Numbered from the stretch's first letter, positions 1-7,451 are shown. The stretch is 32,744 nucleotides of DNA from CABRXV01 sp900754955 (GCA_902475005.1 CABRXV010000016.1:1-32744), one strand, 5' to 3'. Translations and numbers: made by a program. Notes: generated from the sequence alone by a model not told the origin.

Positions 1-272
1 CGGGGGAGCGCCACGGTTTTGCCAGCGCGCCATGCCTCTTCGATGATGCGGCGCGTATCAACCTCGCTACCGAACGAGAGGTAGGCGAGCACCGTGCTCG
101 CCTGCTGCCAATAATCCGTTGCGAAGAGGTTGCGGGCGATGCCTGCGTCAATGCGCTCGCGTTGCTCGCTCCCTAAATCCCTCCGCACGTCCTTCATGCG
201 GTGGCGCAGTGCGTCCTTGCGCTCCGCAATGTTCCCCGCGTCAGGGTGGCCTCCATCTGCCAACTCGTGCAT
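1..272 (-). CDS. 5-formyltetrahydrofolate cyclo-ligase (MTHFS), N-terminal part, cut by window edge
   Basis: The enzyme converts 5-formyl-THF to 5,10-methenyl-THF using ATP, recycling folate in the cytoplasm. The reading contains the family N-terminal pattern: a basic helix (RHRMKDVRRDLGSEQRERID), then VLAYLSFGSEVDTRRIIEEAW and AGKTVALP at the edge, corresponding to the usual 'YLPFGGEVDT..LI..A...GK.VALP'. About 90 residues are present and the C-terminal half lies outside the window. I chose the ATG at 272 because AGAGGAG lies six bases upstream. An ATG at 278 is too close to that site, and an ATG at 197 would remove part of the first helix but remains possible. The gene is divergent from ettA across about 320 bp. 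Confidence 0.8.
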   Translation of the reverse strand, partial: MHELADGGHPDAGNIAERKDALRHRMKDVRRDLGSEQRERIDAGIARNLFATDYWQQASTVLAYLSFGSEVDTRRIIEEAWRAGKTVALP

Positions 273-595
273 CACCATCTCCTCTTTCTGCGCGACGAAG
301 GGGCGGAGTTTTTGCCGCACGGTCGTCTCTCTGACGTGCAGCGGCGCTCGTCCTGTCTCTTTGCCAGTTCGCGCGGTCGCTTTTCCAGCGCGCGGCGTGA
401 CGCAGGCCTCGCCCCTTTGCCGCCCAGCCACGCTTGTCGCCCACTTCCACGGCCCAGCATACCGCAGATGTGTTTTTCACGGAAAGACGTACCGCACAGA
501 CGCGGCGTGCGAAACGTTCAGATAATAGTGCGCAGCACAAAACCGCACGGGATCGTGCGTCGCAAACAACCTGATGGAAAGGCGAAAACAGGGAC
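273..595. other. Divergent intergenic region between the cyclo-ligase gene and ettA
   Basis: No convincing gene is seen in either direction; the open frames here lack a recognisable protein and a ribosome site. A perfect 6-bp inverted repeat (CGCACG, 4-base loop, CGTGCG) lies at 544-559, and a GATAAT that could serve as a -10 for ettA lies at 521-526, without a good -35 partner. Promoters for both flanking genes presumably lie here, but I cannot place them with confidence. Confidence 0.3.
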
Positions 596-2275
596 ATGGC
601 AGAGTTCATTTATCAGATGTACAAGGCGCGCAAGGCGCACGGCGACAAAGTCATCCTCGACGACGTGACGCTGTCGTTCTATCCGGGCGCGAAGATCGGC
701 GTCGTGGGTCCCAACGGTATGGGCAAGTCCACGCTGCTCAAGGTCATGGCGGGCATCGAGGAGGTGTCGGCGGGTGAGGCGAAGCTCACGCCCGGCTACA
801 CCGTGGGCATCCTGCTGCAGGAGCCGCCGCTCGAAGAGGACAAGACGGTGCTCGAGAACGTGCAGCTCGCGTTCGCCGACGTGCTCGCAAAAGTTGAGCG
901 CTTCAACAAGATCGGCGAGGAGATGGCCGAGCCCGACGCCGACTTTGATGCGCTCATGGCTGAAATGGGCAAGCTTCAGGACGAGATCGACGCCGTCAAC
1001 GGCTGGGATCTCGACAGTCAGCTCTCGCAGGCGATGGATGCGCTGCAGCTGCCCGACTCTGACATGCCGGTGAACGTGCTGTCGGGCGGCGAGCGGCGCC
1101 GCGTGGCGCTCTGCCGCCTGCTGCTCGAGGCGCCCGATCTGCTGCTGCTCGACGAGCCGACGAACCACCTCGATGCCGAGTCGGTGCTCTGGCTCGAGCA
1201 GTTCCTCAAGACGTACCCTGGTGCCGTGCTCGCCGTCACGCACGATCGCTACTTCCTCGATCACGTGGCCGAGTGGATCTGCGAGGTCGATCGCGGGCAG
1301 CTGTTCCCCTACAAGGGCAACTACTCCACGTACCTCGAGACGAAGGCCGCGCGCATCGCCGCGCAGGGCCAGCAGCAGGCGAAGCTCGCCAAGCGCATGG
1401 AGCGCGAGCTCGAGTGGGTGCGCTCCTCGCCGAAGGCGCGCCAAGCGAAGAGCAAGGCACGCCTCGAGCGTTACGAGCAGATGGTTGCCGAGGCCGATGC
1501 GGCGAAGAAGCTCGACTTCACCGACATCCGCATTCCCGCCGGTCCGCGACTCGGCTCGAAGGTGCTCGTGGCCGATCACATCCACAAGGCGTTTGGCGAT
1601 CGCGTTCTCATCGACGATCTGTCGTTCGAGCTGCCGCGCGGCGGCATCGTGGGCGTCATCGGCCCCAACGGCGTGGGCAAGTCCACGCTGTTCAAGATGA
1701 TCATGGGTCTCGAGCAGCTCGACAGCGGCACGCTCGAGATCGGCGAGACGGTGAAAATCTCGTACGTCGACCAAAATCGCGAGGGCATCGATCCCGATAA
1801 GCGCCTGTGGGAAGTCGTCTCGGGCGGCACCGACTACATGATGGTGGGCGACACCGAGGTGCCGAGTCGCGCCTATGTGGCAGCGTTTGGCTTCAAGGGC
1901 TCCGACCAGCAGAAGCCGGCGGGCGTGTTGTCGGGCGGCGAGCGCAACCGTCTCAACCTCGCGCTCACGCTCAAACAGGGCGGCAACCTGCTGCTGCTTG
2001 ACGAGCCGACGAACGACCTCGACGTCGAGACGCTCTCCTCGCTTGAGGCGGCGCTGCTCGACTTCCCAGGTTGTTCGGTGGTGATCAGCCACGACCGTAT
2101 GTTCCTCGACCGCGTGGCCACGCACATCCTCGCGTGGGAAGGCACCGACGAGAACCCTGGCAACTGGTACTGGTTCGAAGGCAACTTCGAGGCCTATCAG
2201 GCCAACCGCGAGGAGCGTCTCGGCAAGGAGGCTGCCAAGCCGCATCGTCTCCATCGCAAGCTGACGCGCGATTAG
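596..2275 (+). CDS. ettA: Energy-dependent translational throttle protein EttA (ABC-F ATPase)
   Basis: EttA is a soluble ABC-F protein that binds the ribosomal E site and gates the first elongation steps according to ATP/ADP level. The 559-residue product matches the family length (about 555). Two nucleotide-binding domains are visible: Walker A GPNGMGKST at 38-46, signature LSGGE at 162-166 and Walker B LLLLDEP near 182-188; then GPNGVGKST at 356-364, LSGGE at 445-449 and a second DEPTN from 469. The two are joined by the charged P-site tRNA-interaction linker (about 250-320). There is no transmembrane segment, so it is not a transporter. The start ATG follows MAEFIYQMYKARKAHGDK, typical for EttA. 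An AGGG immediately upstream is too close; GGAAAGG at 576-582 is a distant ribosome site. It ends before a strong double hairpin. Confidence 0.95.
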   Translation: MAEFIYQMYKARKAHGDKVILDDVTLSFYPGAKIGVVGPNGMGKSTLLKVMAGIEEVSAGEAKLTPGYTVGILLQEPPLEEDKTVLENVQLAFADVLAKVERFNKIGEEMAEPDADFDALMAEMGKLQDEIDAVNGWDLDSQLSQAMDALQLPDSDMPVNVLSGGERRRVALCRLLLEAPDLLLLDEPTNHLDAESVLWLEQFLKTYPGAVLAVTHDRYFLDHVAEWICEVDRGQLFPYKGNYSTYLETKAARIAAQGQQQAKLAKRMERELEWVRSSPKARQAKSKARLERYEQMVAEADAAKKLDFTDIRIPAGPRLGSKVLVADHIHKAFGDRVLIDDLSFELPRGGIVGVIGPNGVGKSTLFKMIMGLEQLDSGTLEIGETVKISYVDQNREGIDPDKRLWEVVSGGTDYMMVGDTEVPSRAYVAAFGFKGSDQQKPAGVLSGGERNRLNLALTLKQGGNLLLLDEPTNDLDVETLSSLEAALLDFPGCSVVISHDRMFLDRVATHILAWEGTDENPGNWYWFEGNFEAYQANREERLGKEAAKPHRLHRKLTRD

Positions 2276-2410
2276 CGCAACGAGACGGAGCGGGCTGGGC
2301 GGACTCGAACGGCTCGCGCTCGCTTGCCGCCCGCCTGTCGCGCGGTTTCATGAGGCGCCCATGGCGCGCTCCGTGCGCCCTGCAACACGCTGCAGCGTGC
2401 GAAAAAAGAA

Positions 2411-2479
2411 GCGGCTCCACCTTGGCGTGGAGCCGCATTGCTGTTCGGACGGCCCGCGAAGTGTTCCGCGGGCCGTCCG
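2411..2479. terminator. Two back-to-back hairpins, probable bidirectional terminator
   Basis: Hairpin one pairs 2411-2420 with 2427-2436 (10 bp, 6-base loop). Read leftward it is followed by TTCTTTTTTC, so it fits a Rho-independent terminator for the leftward membrane-protein gene ending at 2524. Hairpin two pairs 2446-2458 with 2467-2479 (13 bp perfect, 8-base loop) and is followed rightward by a pyrimidine stretch, fitting the end of ettA transcription. The two convergent units are thus insulated from each other. Confidence 0.8.
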
Positions 2480-2523
2480 CTCTTCTGCCGTCTGTCTGAT
2501 TGCGGCGGCGCCCCGTGTGGCGG

Positions 2524-3009
2524 TCAGCTGTTTGAGGGTGCGTGTTTTCGGCAGCGAATCAGGCAGTACAGCGCTCCTCCGAGCAAGTAGGCTAGCAGAT
2601 CGAGCGGATCGCCGATGCTGTCAGGCACGAACAGGGGAGCGGCGTATTCCCAGAACAGCGCGCAACAGAGGATGAGTGCGAGCGCGGGGGCGGCGCGTCT
2701 GACCATGCGGTCGGGCTTGACGAGCGCGAAGAGCAGATTGACGTACGCGAGGAAGGCGACGCCGCCGAGGAAGTCGTTGAAGTGGTTTTTCAGAAGAAGT
2801 GCGATCGCTGCCGCGGCGCCCGGTTCGATCCCGGAACCCGCCGCGTGGCCGAGCAGCAGCGGCTTGGCCACAAGCTCGTTGAGGGCGTAGACCCCCAGCG
2901 AGACAGCGAGAACGAGGGCGTCGGCGCGCCCGTACGTCCTTAGCCGCAGAAGGCAAACATAAACAGGCCGAGGCAAATGCCGCACGCGATGATCATGATC
3001 CACGCGCAT
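2524..3009 (-). CDS. Small polytopic membrane protein of unknown function, VanZ-like C-terminal end
   Basis: I do not recognise a defined family. The frame encodes about four hydrophobic segments (ALVLAVSLGVYALNEL, FLGGVAFLAYVNLLFALV, APALALILCCALFWEYAAPL and DLLAYLLGGALYCLI). The last, preceded by SIGDPLDLL, resembles the closing helix of VanZ-like proteins; that resemblance is only by eye. The start is uncertain. The ATG at 3009 has AGAGG three bases upstream, but the first 23 codons overlap a 30-residue peptide gene in another frame and look non-coding (His/Arg-rich). A TTG or other weak start near the stop of that peptide, translated by coupling, is equally possible. It ends shortly before a hairpin with a T-run on its strand. 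Confidence 0.6.
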   Translation of the reverse strand: MRVDHDHRVRHLPRPVYVCLLRLRTYGRADALVLAVSLGVYALNELVAKPLLLGHAAGSGIEPGAAAAIALLLKNHFNDFLGGVAFLAYVNLLFALVKPDRMVRRAAPALALILCCALFWEYAAPLFVPDSIGDPLDLLAYLLGGALYCLIRCRKHAPSNS

Positions 3010-3032
3010 CCGCCTCTTTCTTTTCCGGACAT
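2940..3032 (-). CDS. 30-residue single-helix membrane peptide
   Basis: This small gene reads MSGKERGGCAWIMIIACGIC followed by LGLFMFAFCG and a TAA stop. A short charged head precedes one hydrophobic helix of about 20 residues containing four cysteines in total. GAAAGGA lies six bases before the ATG, a better ribosome site than that of the gene downstream, and a TATAAT hexamer lies about 40 bases upstream. The stop codon falls inside the proposed N-terminal region of the membrane-protein gene that follows, so the two are probably co-transcribed and translationally coupled. The function is unknown. The good translation signals and sensible hydrophobic profile argue that it is real. Confidence 0.55.
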   Translation of the reverse strand: MSGKERGGCAWIMIIACGICLGLFMFAFCG

Positions 3033-3068
3033 GGCGATCCTTTCAGGATGGTCCCAGCAAACAGCTCG

Positions 3069-3090
3069 ATTATACAGGAGACAATTCTCC
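3069..3090 (-). promoter_or_regulatory. Probable leftward promoter with -10 TATAAT and adjoining inverted repeat
   Basis: On the minus strand a consensus TATAAT occupies 3074-3069, about 37 bases before the small peptide's ATG at 3032. Immediately upstream lies an inverted repeat, GGAGA-4-TCTCC (3077-3090), within the -10/-35 spacer, a plausible regulator site. No good -35 hexamer is visible at 17 bp. Confidence 0.45.
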
Positions 3091-3193
3091 ATTTATCGTT
3101 TTGGCGATGAAGCGCAATTGGAACGTCTCCGATTGGTGCTGCTGAAGAGGTGCGGCGGATTGCGCCACTCTATCAGCGAAGAAGTCGTCTTGT

Positions 3194-3550
3194 TCAGCGT
3201 GCGCGGTTGTATGATTCGTTGGCATCCAATGCAATGATGAGGAAAGACTCGAGCTGGCCTGCCTTCTCTGGGGCGCAGGGATACAGCAGGACGTAAACGT
3301 GTTGCTTGTATTTCGCATCAGCGTAGATGTCGACGTTTCCTCCGCCCGTCAAATCGGAGTAGATACTCGCTCCGATATTGTCCGATTTCCCTACGTACAA
3401 CTCGCGGAACGCGCTGCAGTCGTCCTTTCTTACGGGGGAAGAGTATGTGGCTATGACATAGCATCCGCTATACGACAGGTATCCTTCGAATGTTTGCCTG
3501 GGAATCTTTTCTCGTGACTTCCAATTATCTAAGAACTGTTCTGAAGACAT
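3194..3550 (-). CDS. Small GIY-YIG-like nuclease-fold protein
   Basis: The 118-residue product begins MSSEQFLDNWKSREKIPRQ. Its core has G-C-Y (SYSGCYVIATY), then Y-V-G (FRELYVGKSDNIG) and later LESFLI and SYN, the order of the GIY, YIG, Glu and Asn elements of GIY-YIG domains. The Arg normally found in the helix after YIG is not obvious (SDNIGASIYSDL), so nuclease activity is doubtful. I chose the ATG at 3550 because the sequence upstream in frame is Arg/Ala-rich and does not look coding; the ribosome site is weak. It stands alone on the minus strand, about 160 bp before the small-peptide promoter. Confidence 0.5.
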   Translation of the reverse strand: MSSEQFLDNWKSREKIPRQTFEGYLSYSGCYVIATYSSPVRKDDCSAFRELYVGKSDNIGASIYSDLTGGGNVDIYADAKYKQHVYVLLYPCAPEKAGQLESFLIIALDANESYNRAR

Positions 3551-3692
3551 GCGGATGCCTGCACCGTCAAGAATGGTTCGACGTGTCGCCTCTCTCGCCG
3601 CGCGCCTTGCGCCGTACCAGCACTCGCGTCCCGCGCACCGCGCCCTCGATTCAGCTCCCAACTGATTTTTTCGCCCAGCTGTTGCAGTAGTC

Positions 3693-3782
3693 TTACGGCG
3701 TGCGGCTGCGGGCCTGATCCGACGCGATGCGCTCAAGCTCCCGCTCGGACAGGATCTTCGCATCGATCCATGGCGGCCGCAT
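3693..3782 (-). pseudogene. 29-codon ORF remnant, unknown
   Basis: A short leftward frame from an ATG at 3782 to TAA reads MRPPWIDAKI then LSERELERIASDQARSRTP. The amphipathic Glu/Arg-rich end looks like the C-terminus of a real protein, but there is no ribosome site. It lies in a 277-bp stretch (3551-3827) where I see no complete gene, next to a decayed kinase module, so I read it as the leftover 3' end of a lost gene. It could also be chance in GC-rich DNA. Confidence 0.25.
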
Positions 3783-3827
3783 GATGTGCTACCGTTTCGT
3801 CTCACGAAGTTCCCAAGGAGGTCGGCT

Positions 3828-4268
3828 ATGGCGGAAGAATGCGTGACGGAGGATCTGCTCGCCCGTTTGCTTGCGGCGAACAGCCCGAAGGATTACCTCG
3901 ATCAGGAGGACATCGCCGACTGAAAGCTTCCCGACTACCTGTTCGAGCTGCTCGACGAGAAGGACGTCAAGCGGGCGGATGCCGTGCGCGCATCGGGGCT
4001 GCACCCGACGGTGGTGTACGACATCTTCGCCGGCAAGAGCCTGCCCGGCCGCGACAATGCCATCATGCTGGCGTTCGGCCTCCAATGCACGCTCATCGAG
4101 ACCCAGCGCCTTCTGCGGCTCGCCGGCGTCTCCGAGCTGTGGCCGAAGGTCCGCCGCGACGCCATCATCCTCTGGTGCGTCGACCACGGTATGACGCGCG
4201 AGCAGTGCGACGATCAGCTTTGGGGCCTCGGCGAGAAAACCTTGTTCAAGACGAGTCGTTTGCGATAA
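3828..4268 (+). pseudogene. HTH (XRE/Cro-type) regulator gene interrupted by an in-frame TGA
   Basis: AAGGAGG sits six bases before the ATG, a near-ideal site. The frame encodes MAEECVTEDLLARLLAANSP..DQEDIAD, then TGA at 3921-3923, and continues in the same frame as KLPDYLFELLDEKDVKRADA..VRASGLHPTVVYDIFAGKS..GRDNAIMLAFGL..ETQRLLRLAGVSELW to a TAA/TGA-terminated end. The helix-turn-helix (VRASGLHPTVVYDIFAGK) and the following helices after the stop are intact, which suggests a recent CGA-to-TGA change. Such regulators typically precede a membrane Ser/Thr kinase in Coriobacteria (recalled, not checked), and a broken kinase gene follows here after 36 bp. A downstream restart at the ATG at 3984 would keep only part of the domain. 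Confidence 0.7.
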
Positions 4269-4304
4269 TGGAGCAAAGCGTTCGAGAACGGGGTTTGCAG
4301 GACA

Positions 4305-6224
4305 ATGTCTGACAGGGGAACAGGTGGGTTGAACGAATCCCAGGTCATGCATGCTATGAGCATCGATGACGCGTATCGCGTCGAGCAGGTGCTCGCGCGC
4401 AGCGCCTGCGGAGTCACGGAGCTCGTGACCATCGACGGCACCGGCCCCTTCGTGCGCAAGAAAATCGATCGCGAACAGGTTCGCCGCAGCGTCTGGGCGA
4501 TTGTCGCCGATTGCCGGTGCCGATTCCTTCCCCAGGTGCGCGCTAGCTACGAGATGCCCGAGTGATTCGTCGTGGTATACGACTTCGTGCCCGGAGAGAC
4601 GCTCGAGCGCCGCGTTGCCCGCACGGGTGCGCTTCCTGCCGACGAGGCGGTGCGCATGGTGCAGAACGTATGCGTTGCCGTGGGCGAGCTGCATGCTCAC
4701 GGCGTCTTCCATCGCGACCTGTCGCCCGCCAACATCGTGCTCTCATCCGACGGCGCCCATGTGATCGACTTGGGGATCGCGCGCACCCTCGCGGACCGAT
4801 CGCCCGGCGTCTCGACGCCGTACGGTACGATGGGGTTCGCACCCCCCGAGCAGTACGGCTTCGACGGCATCAAGACCGATGTGCGCTCCGACGTGTACTC
4901 GACGGCCGCCTGCTCGATTTCGCGCTGACGGGCGTTCGCTCCGAGGACGCGCGCCACGCGGCGCTGCTGCACGATGCGCGCGTGGTGCCCCTGCATCTGC
5001 GCGAGATCATCGAGCGCGCTTGCGCCTTCGAGCCGAGCGCGCGCTACCAGACGGTCGTCTAGCTCGGTGCGGCGGTGGATGCAGTTCGACGGGGAGTCCG
5101 GGAGCCATCAGATGCCAACTCGTTTTCAGCCGCTGGCGACGGCGCGTGGGGGAGCCGTTCTGACGGCTGGCGCGGTGGCGGTGCTTCGGGTTCTTCTCAG
5201 CAAGCCCGGCATTTCGCTTCCTCGGGTCCGACGGACAGTGCAAATGCGCAGGCCCCAGGGGGCTCGCCGTTTCGCCAGGCGGCGTCCTCCCAGGGTCAGA
5301 TGAGTGGCCACGACGCCACCTGCGGACCAGGTCTTCCCCTCCTCGCTCCTCCGACTCGAAGGGGGGGGCGAGGGAGCGGCGTCGGGTGCTTTCTCCTGTC
5401 TCAAGAGGCTGGTCAGTGTTTTGGGCGTCGTGCTCTGCGTGTTCATCGTTGCGTTCGTTTTTGCTTTGGGATGGAGCAACGGCTGGTGGGGAGGCCAAGA
5501 CGATTCGGCCTCTTCCGACCCGGATCTGTACAAGGTCATCGACGCTGAATCGGGTGTCACTCATACGGAAGCAATCAAGAACTACGTTGGCATGAACGCT
5601 GCTTCGGTCGGGTATACGGGGGGTTCGGGGATTCGCTACGACAGTTACGGCGACCATACGATTGCCGTGGCGTTCGTTGCGCCTGACGGCGCCTATGTCG
5701 ATCCAGAGAATGACGAGCTTCTCAAGCAGTATGTTGTCACGGGGCAGAATCTCGAAGCAGGGTCGGACGTGGTGTTCACCGCGTACAAAACAAAGAGCGG
5801 ACTATCGACGATCTATGGCGACTATCAAAGCCAAGATGAGGTTGTTCTGGCGGTGACCAAGGTCGGCGAGCCCGAAGGCGAGGTGAACCTTGTTCCAACT
5901 GAGTCGGCGCCTGACAAGTACACGCGTTACGTGAAGAACTACGTTGGAAGAAACCTCGCGTCGTGCGGATACATCGCCATGGGCGGCTTCCTTGCCGATT
6001 ATTACGGTGAAGCGTATGTTCGTTTTGACATCGCCGCAGAAGACGGTTCTTACGTCGACGTCGAGGATAAGAACTCGGTGTCCCAGTATGTGGTGGTTGG
6101 ACAAAGCGTGGAGCCCAACACGGAGTTTTATTTGTCGTTCGAGAAAAACCCCGACGGCACCGAGAAAGACGACGCCCCTTCACCGAGTTTAACGAACATT
6201 ACTCTCACGGTCGCGCCTTTGTAA
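4305..6224 (+). pseudogene. Decayed transmembrane Ser/Thr protein kinase with extracellular PASTA-like repeats
   Basis: Successive frames together spell one Hanks-type kinase. The N-lobe (4305-4562) ends at an in-frame TGA (4563-4565). The same frame then resumes with VVYDFVPGETLERRV, the catalytic loop HRDLSPANI, a DLG metal motif (VIDLGIAR) and FAPPEQYGF up to SDVYS. A one-base loss between 4902 and 4909 shifts into LLDFALTG..IIERACAFEPSARYQTVV, which is followed by a TAG (5060-5062). A Ser/Gly/Gln-rich linker continues in that frame. One extra base, most simply in the G8 run at 5361-5368, moves into the final frame, which holds a transmembrane helix (VLGVVLCVFIVAFVFALGW) and two about 80-residue repeats (NYVGMNAASVGY..YVVTGQNLEAGSDV; NYVGRNLASCGY..YVVVGQSVEPNTEF). 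The last part, open from 5304 to 6224, is intact, but its own start has no clear ribosome site. Confidence 0.8.
5361..5368 (+). repeat. Homopolymeric G8 tract at a kinase reading-frame junction
   Basis: Eight consecutive G occur inside the kinase linker. Removing one G joins the upstream linker frame (..PTRRGG) to the downstream frame (EGAASGAFSCLKR) that leads into the transmembrane helix. The tract may be a decay lesion, a slippage-prone switch or a sequencing error. Confidence 0.7.
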
Positions 6225-6326
6225 AAACATGTGCCCGTTTCGGGCTGCGAGGAGTAGTCGCTTCGATGCGTCGGGAATCCGCTATCGCTCCTTCTGTATC
6301 GCTTCATGTGATGAATTCCGAACGTT

Positions 6327-6350
6327 ATTCAATATTGAATTCGTTATGAT
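6327..6350 (+). promoter_or_regulatory. Toxin-antitoxin operon promoter with 14-bp palindromic operator
   Basis: A perfect palindrome, ATTCAAT/ATTGAAT, occupies 6327-6340 in an AT-rich island and is followed by TATGAT at 6345-6350, a good -10 hexamer. The -35 region is weak. The antitoxin ATG lies 43 bases after the -10. Palindromes overlapping the promoter are the usual autoregulation site for Phd/YefM antitoxins, so this is the likely operator. Confidence 0.55.
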
Positions 6351-6393
6351 CCCATGATACGGTGACGCTGTGTCTTACGAGAAAGGAATCCCC

Positions 6394-6699
6394 ATGCTTT
6401 CCTCGATAGCTTCGCTGCCGATCATTCGGCCCATCACCGACTTGCGCACCCATCTCAACGACGTATGCGCGCAGGCCACCGCCACGCGCGAGCCGGTGGT
6501 TCTCACCAAGAACGGCTGCGCGAGCTATGTGCTGCTCGATCACGATGCGTTCGATTCCATCAATCGGCGAACGCGCGCCTATCTCGAGCTTCGCGAGGCG
6601 GAGATCGAGGAGCAGTACAATCCCTCTGCCATAAGCTCTTCGGAGTCCGATGCCAGGATGCGCGAGATCTTTGCGCAGTGGGGTAGGGACTATGCTTGA
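6394..6699 (+). CDS. Antitoxin, Phd/YefM family
   Basis: The 101-residue product has the Phd/YefM layout. The N-terminal dimerisation and DNA-binding domain (SLPIIRPITDLRTHLNDVCAQ..REPVVLTKNGCASYVLLDHDAFD) is followed by a charged helical tail (RTRAYLELREAEIEEQYNP) that would wrap around the toxin. AAAGGA lies six bases before the ATG at 6394; a GTG at 6370 in the same frame has no such site. It overlaps the toxin gene by eight bases, a classic antitoxin-first arrangement. It should neutralise the partner and repress its own promoter through the palindrome just upstream. Confidence 0.85.
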   Translation: MLSSIASLPIIRPITDLRTHLNDVCAQATATREPVVLTKNGCASYVLLDHDAFDSINRRTRAYLELREAEIEEQYNPSAISSSESDARMREIFAQWGRDYA

Positions 6700-7015
6700 T
6701 CTGCTGTGGCGTCCGCGCGCACATCTTGATCGGGAGTCGATTGCGATCTATCTCGGCCTCGAGTGCGGAAATCCCGATGCAGCTCTTGCGGTCATGCGCA
6801 GGATCGATGCAGCGTTGGAGCGCGCGCGTGCGTTTCCCGACAGCGGCGGGCACCTCCGCATCGAGGGGCTTGCACACGACGACTATCGCAAAGCGTACGC
6901 CGATCCGTATGTCGTCGTGTACCGCTTCGATGTGACAGCGGTGACGGTCTATCGAATTCTTCATCAGAGGCAGAGCCTCGACGCGTATTCGCTTGTCGAC
7001 TTTCCTTCGCAATAG
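6692..7015 (+). CDS. Toxin, RelE/ParE superfamily
   Basis: The 107-residue basic protein starts at the ATG embedded in the antitoxin stop (ATGCTTGA). The RelE/ParE fold pattern is visible: WRPRAHLDRESIAIYL (helix 1), a second helix (NPDAALAVMRRIDAALERARAFPDSG), then the strands (HLRIEGL, YRKAYADPYVVVYRFD, VTVYRILHQRQS). RelE members cut ribosome-bound mRNA and ParE members poison gyrase; sequence alone does not say which applies. The C-terminal ILHQRQ resembles the strand carrying catalytic Arg/His residues in RelE-type mRNases, which favours that activity slightly. Apparently intact. Confidence 0.8.
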   Translation: MLDLLWRPRAHLDRESIAIYLGLECGNPDAALAVMRRIDAALERARAFPDSGGHLRIEGLAHDDYRKAYADPYVVVYRFDVTAVTVYRILHQRQSLDAYSLVDFPSQ

Positions 7016-7125
7016 ACAATGACTACGCCGAGGTTCCGCTCTAGCACGCGGGATGCGCTTCTGCGCCTGTTGGGGTAAAGTGGAGCGCGTACCTGTTGTG
7101 TCGGTCGTGAACGGAGCTAAGTCGT

Positions 7126-7269
7126 ATGAGCAAGAAGCCGAACAAAGGCAAGCAGAAGAGCCATCCGCCGCAAAAGGTGGGCATCCCCTGGGTGGCGATC
7201 GTCATGGCGCTCATTCTCTGCGCCGCCTTTGCGTTCGTGAACTTCGTTCTGATTCCGGGAATGGGGTAG
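7126..7269 (+). CDS. 47-residue single-pass membrane protein
   Basis: The reading is MSKKPNKGKQKSHPPQKVGI, then PWVAIVMALILCAAFAFVNF and VLIPGMG. A strongly basic cytosolic head precedes one membrane helix and a short outside tail. GGAG lies nine bases upstream of the ATG, and a convincing Rho-independent terminator follows about 25 bases after the stop, which supports a stand-alone transcript. A TAAAGT at 7075-7080 might be its -10. I do not recognise the family. The basic head resembles small inner-membrane proteins that bind a larger partner, but nothing shows which. Confidence 0.6.
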   Translation: MSKKPNKGKQKSHPPQKVGIPWVAIVMALILCAAFAFVNFVLIPGMG

Positions 7270-7293
7270 GTCCCTCCGAACAGGCGAGATGGG

Positions 7294-7332
7294 CGCCGTC
7301 GTGCTCGAAGGGGCACGGCGGCGTTTTGTTTT
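7294..7332 (+). terminator. Rho-independent terminator
   Basis: The stem pairs 7294-7304 with 7313-7323 (11 pairs including one G-U) around an 8-base loop and is followed directly by TTTTGTTTT. It closes the small membrane-protein transcript. Confidence 0.85.
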
Positions 7333-7445
7333 GCGGGTGCGCCGCCCGAAATGCTCGTCGCCAAGCGCGTGGCGCTCGCGCCGCACGTGGCTGTTCTGGC
7401 CGGGGCGGTGCTCCCTGCCCGCATCGCAGGGTCTGTGGGCGACGG

Positions 7446-7451
7446 TATAAT
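7446..7451 (+). promoter_or_regulatory. -10 hexamer TATAAT ahead of the small membrane protein at 7476
   Basis: A consensus TATAAT lies 24 bases before the ATG at 7476. No clear -35 is seen at 17 bp. It is the first -10-like element after the terminator at 7294-7332, so it probably starts the transcript for the next two genes. Confidence 0.5.

Noticed and set aside
119..668. Overlapping plus-strand frames upstream of ettA
   Set aside because: They run antisense to the cyclo-ligase gene and have no ribosome sites or recognisable protein pattern.
2295..2340. A tRNA-like 3' fragment (GACTCGAAC) after ettA
   Set aside because: Only a T-loop-like string is present; no cloverleaf or anticodon arm can be drawn on either strand.
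3828..4565. TGA read-through (selenocysteine or altered code) in the HTH and kinase genes
   Set aside because: Other genes here use TGA as a normal stop, there is no selenocysteine-type stem clearly after either TGA, and the same module also has a TAG and two frameshifts, so decay explains it better.
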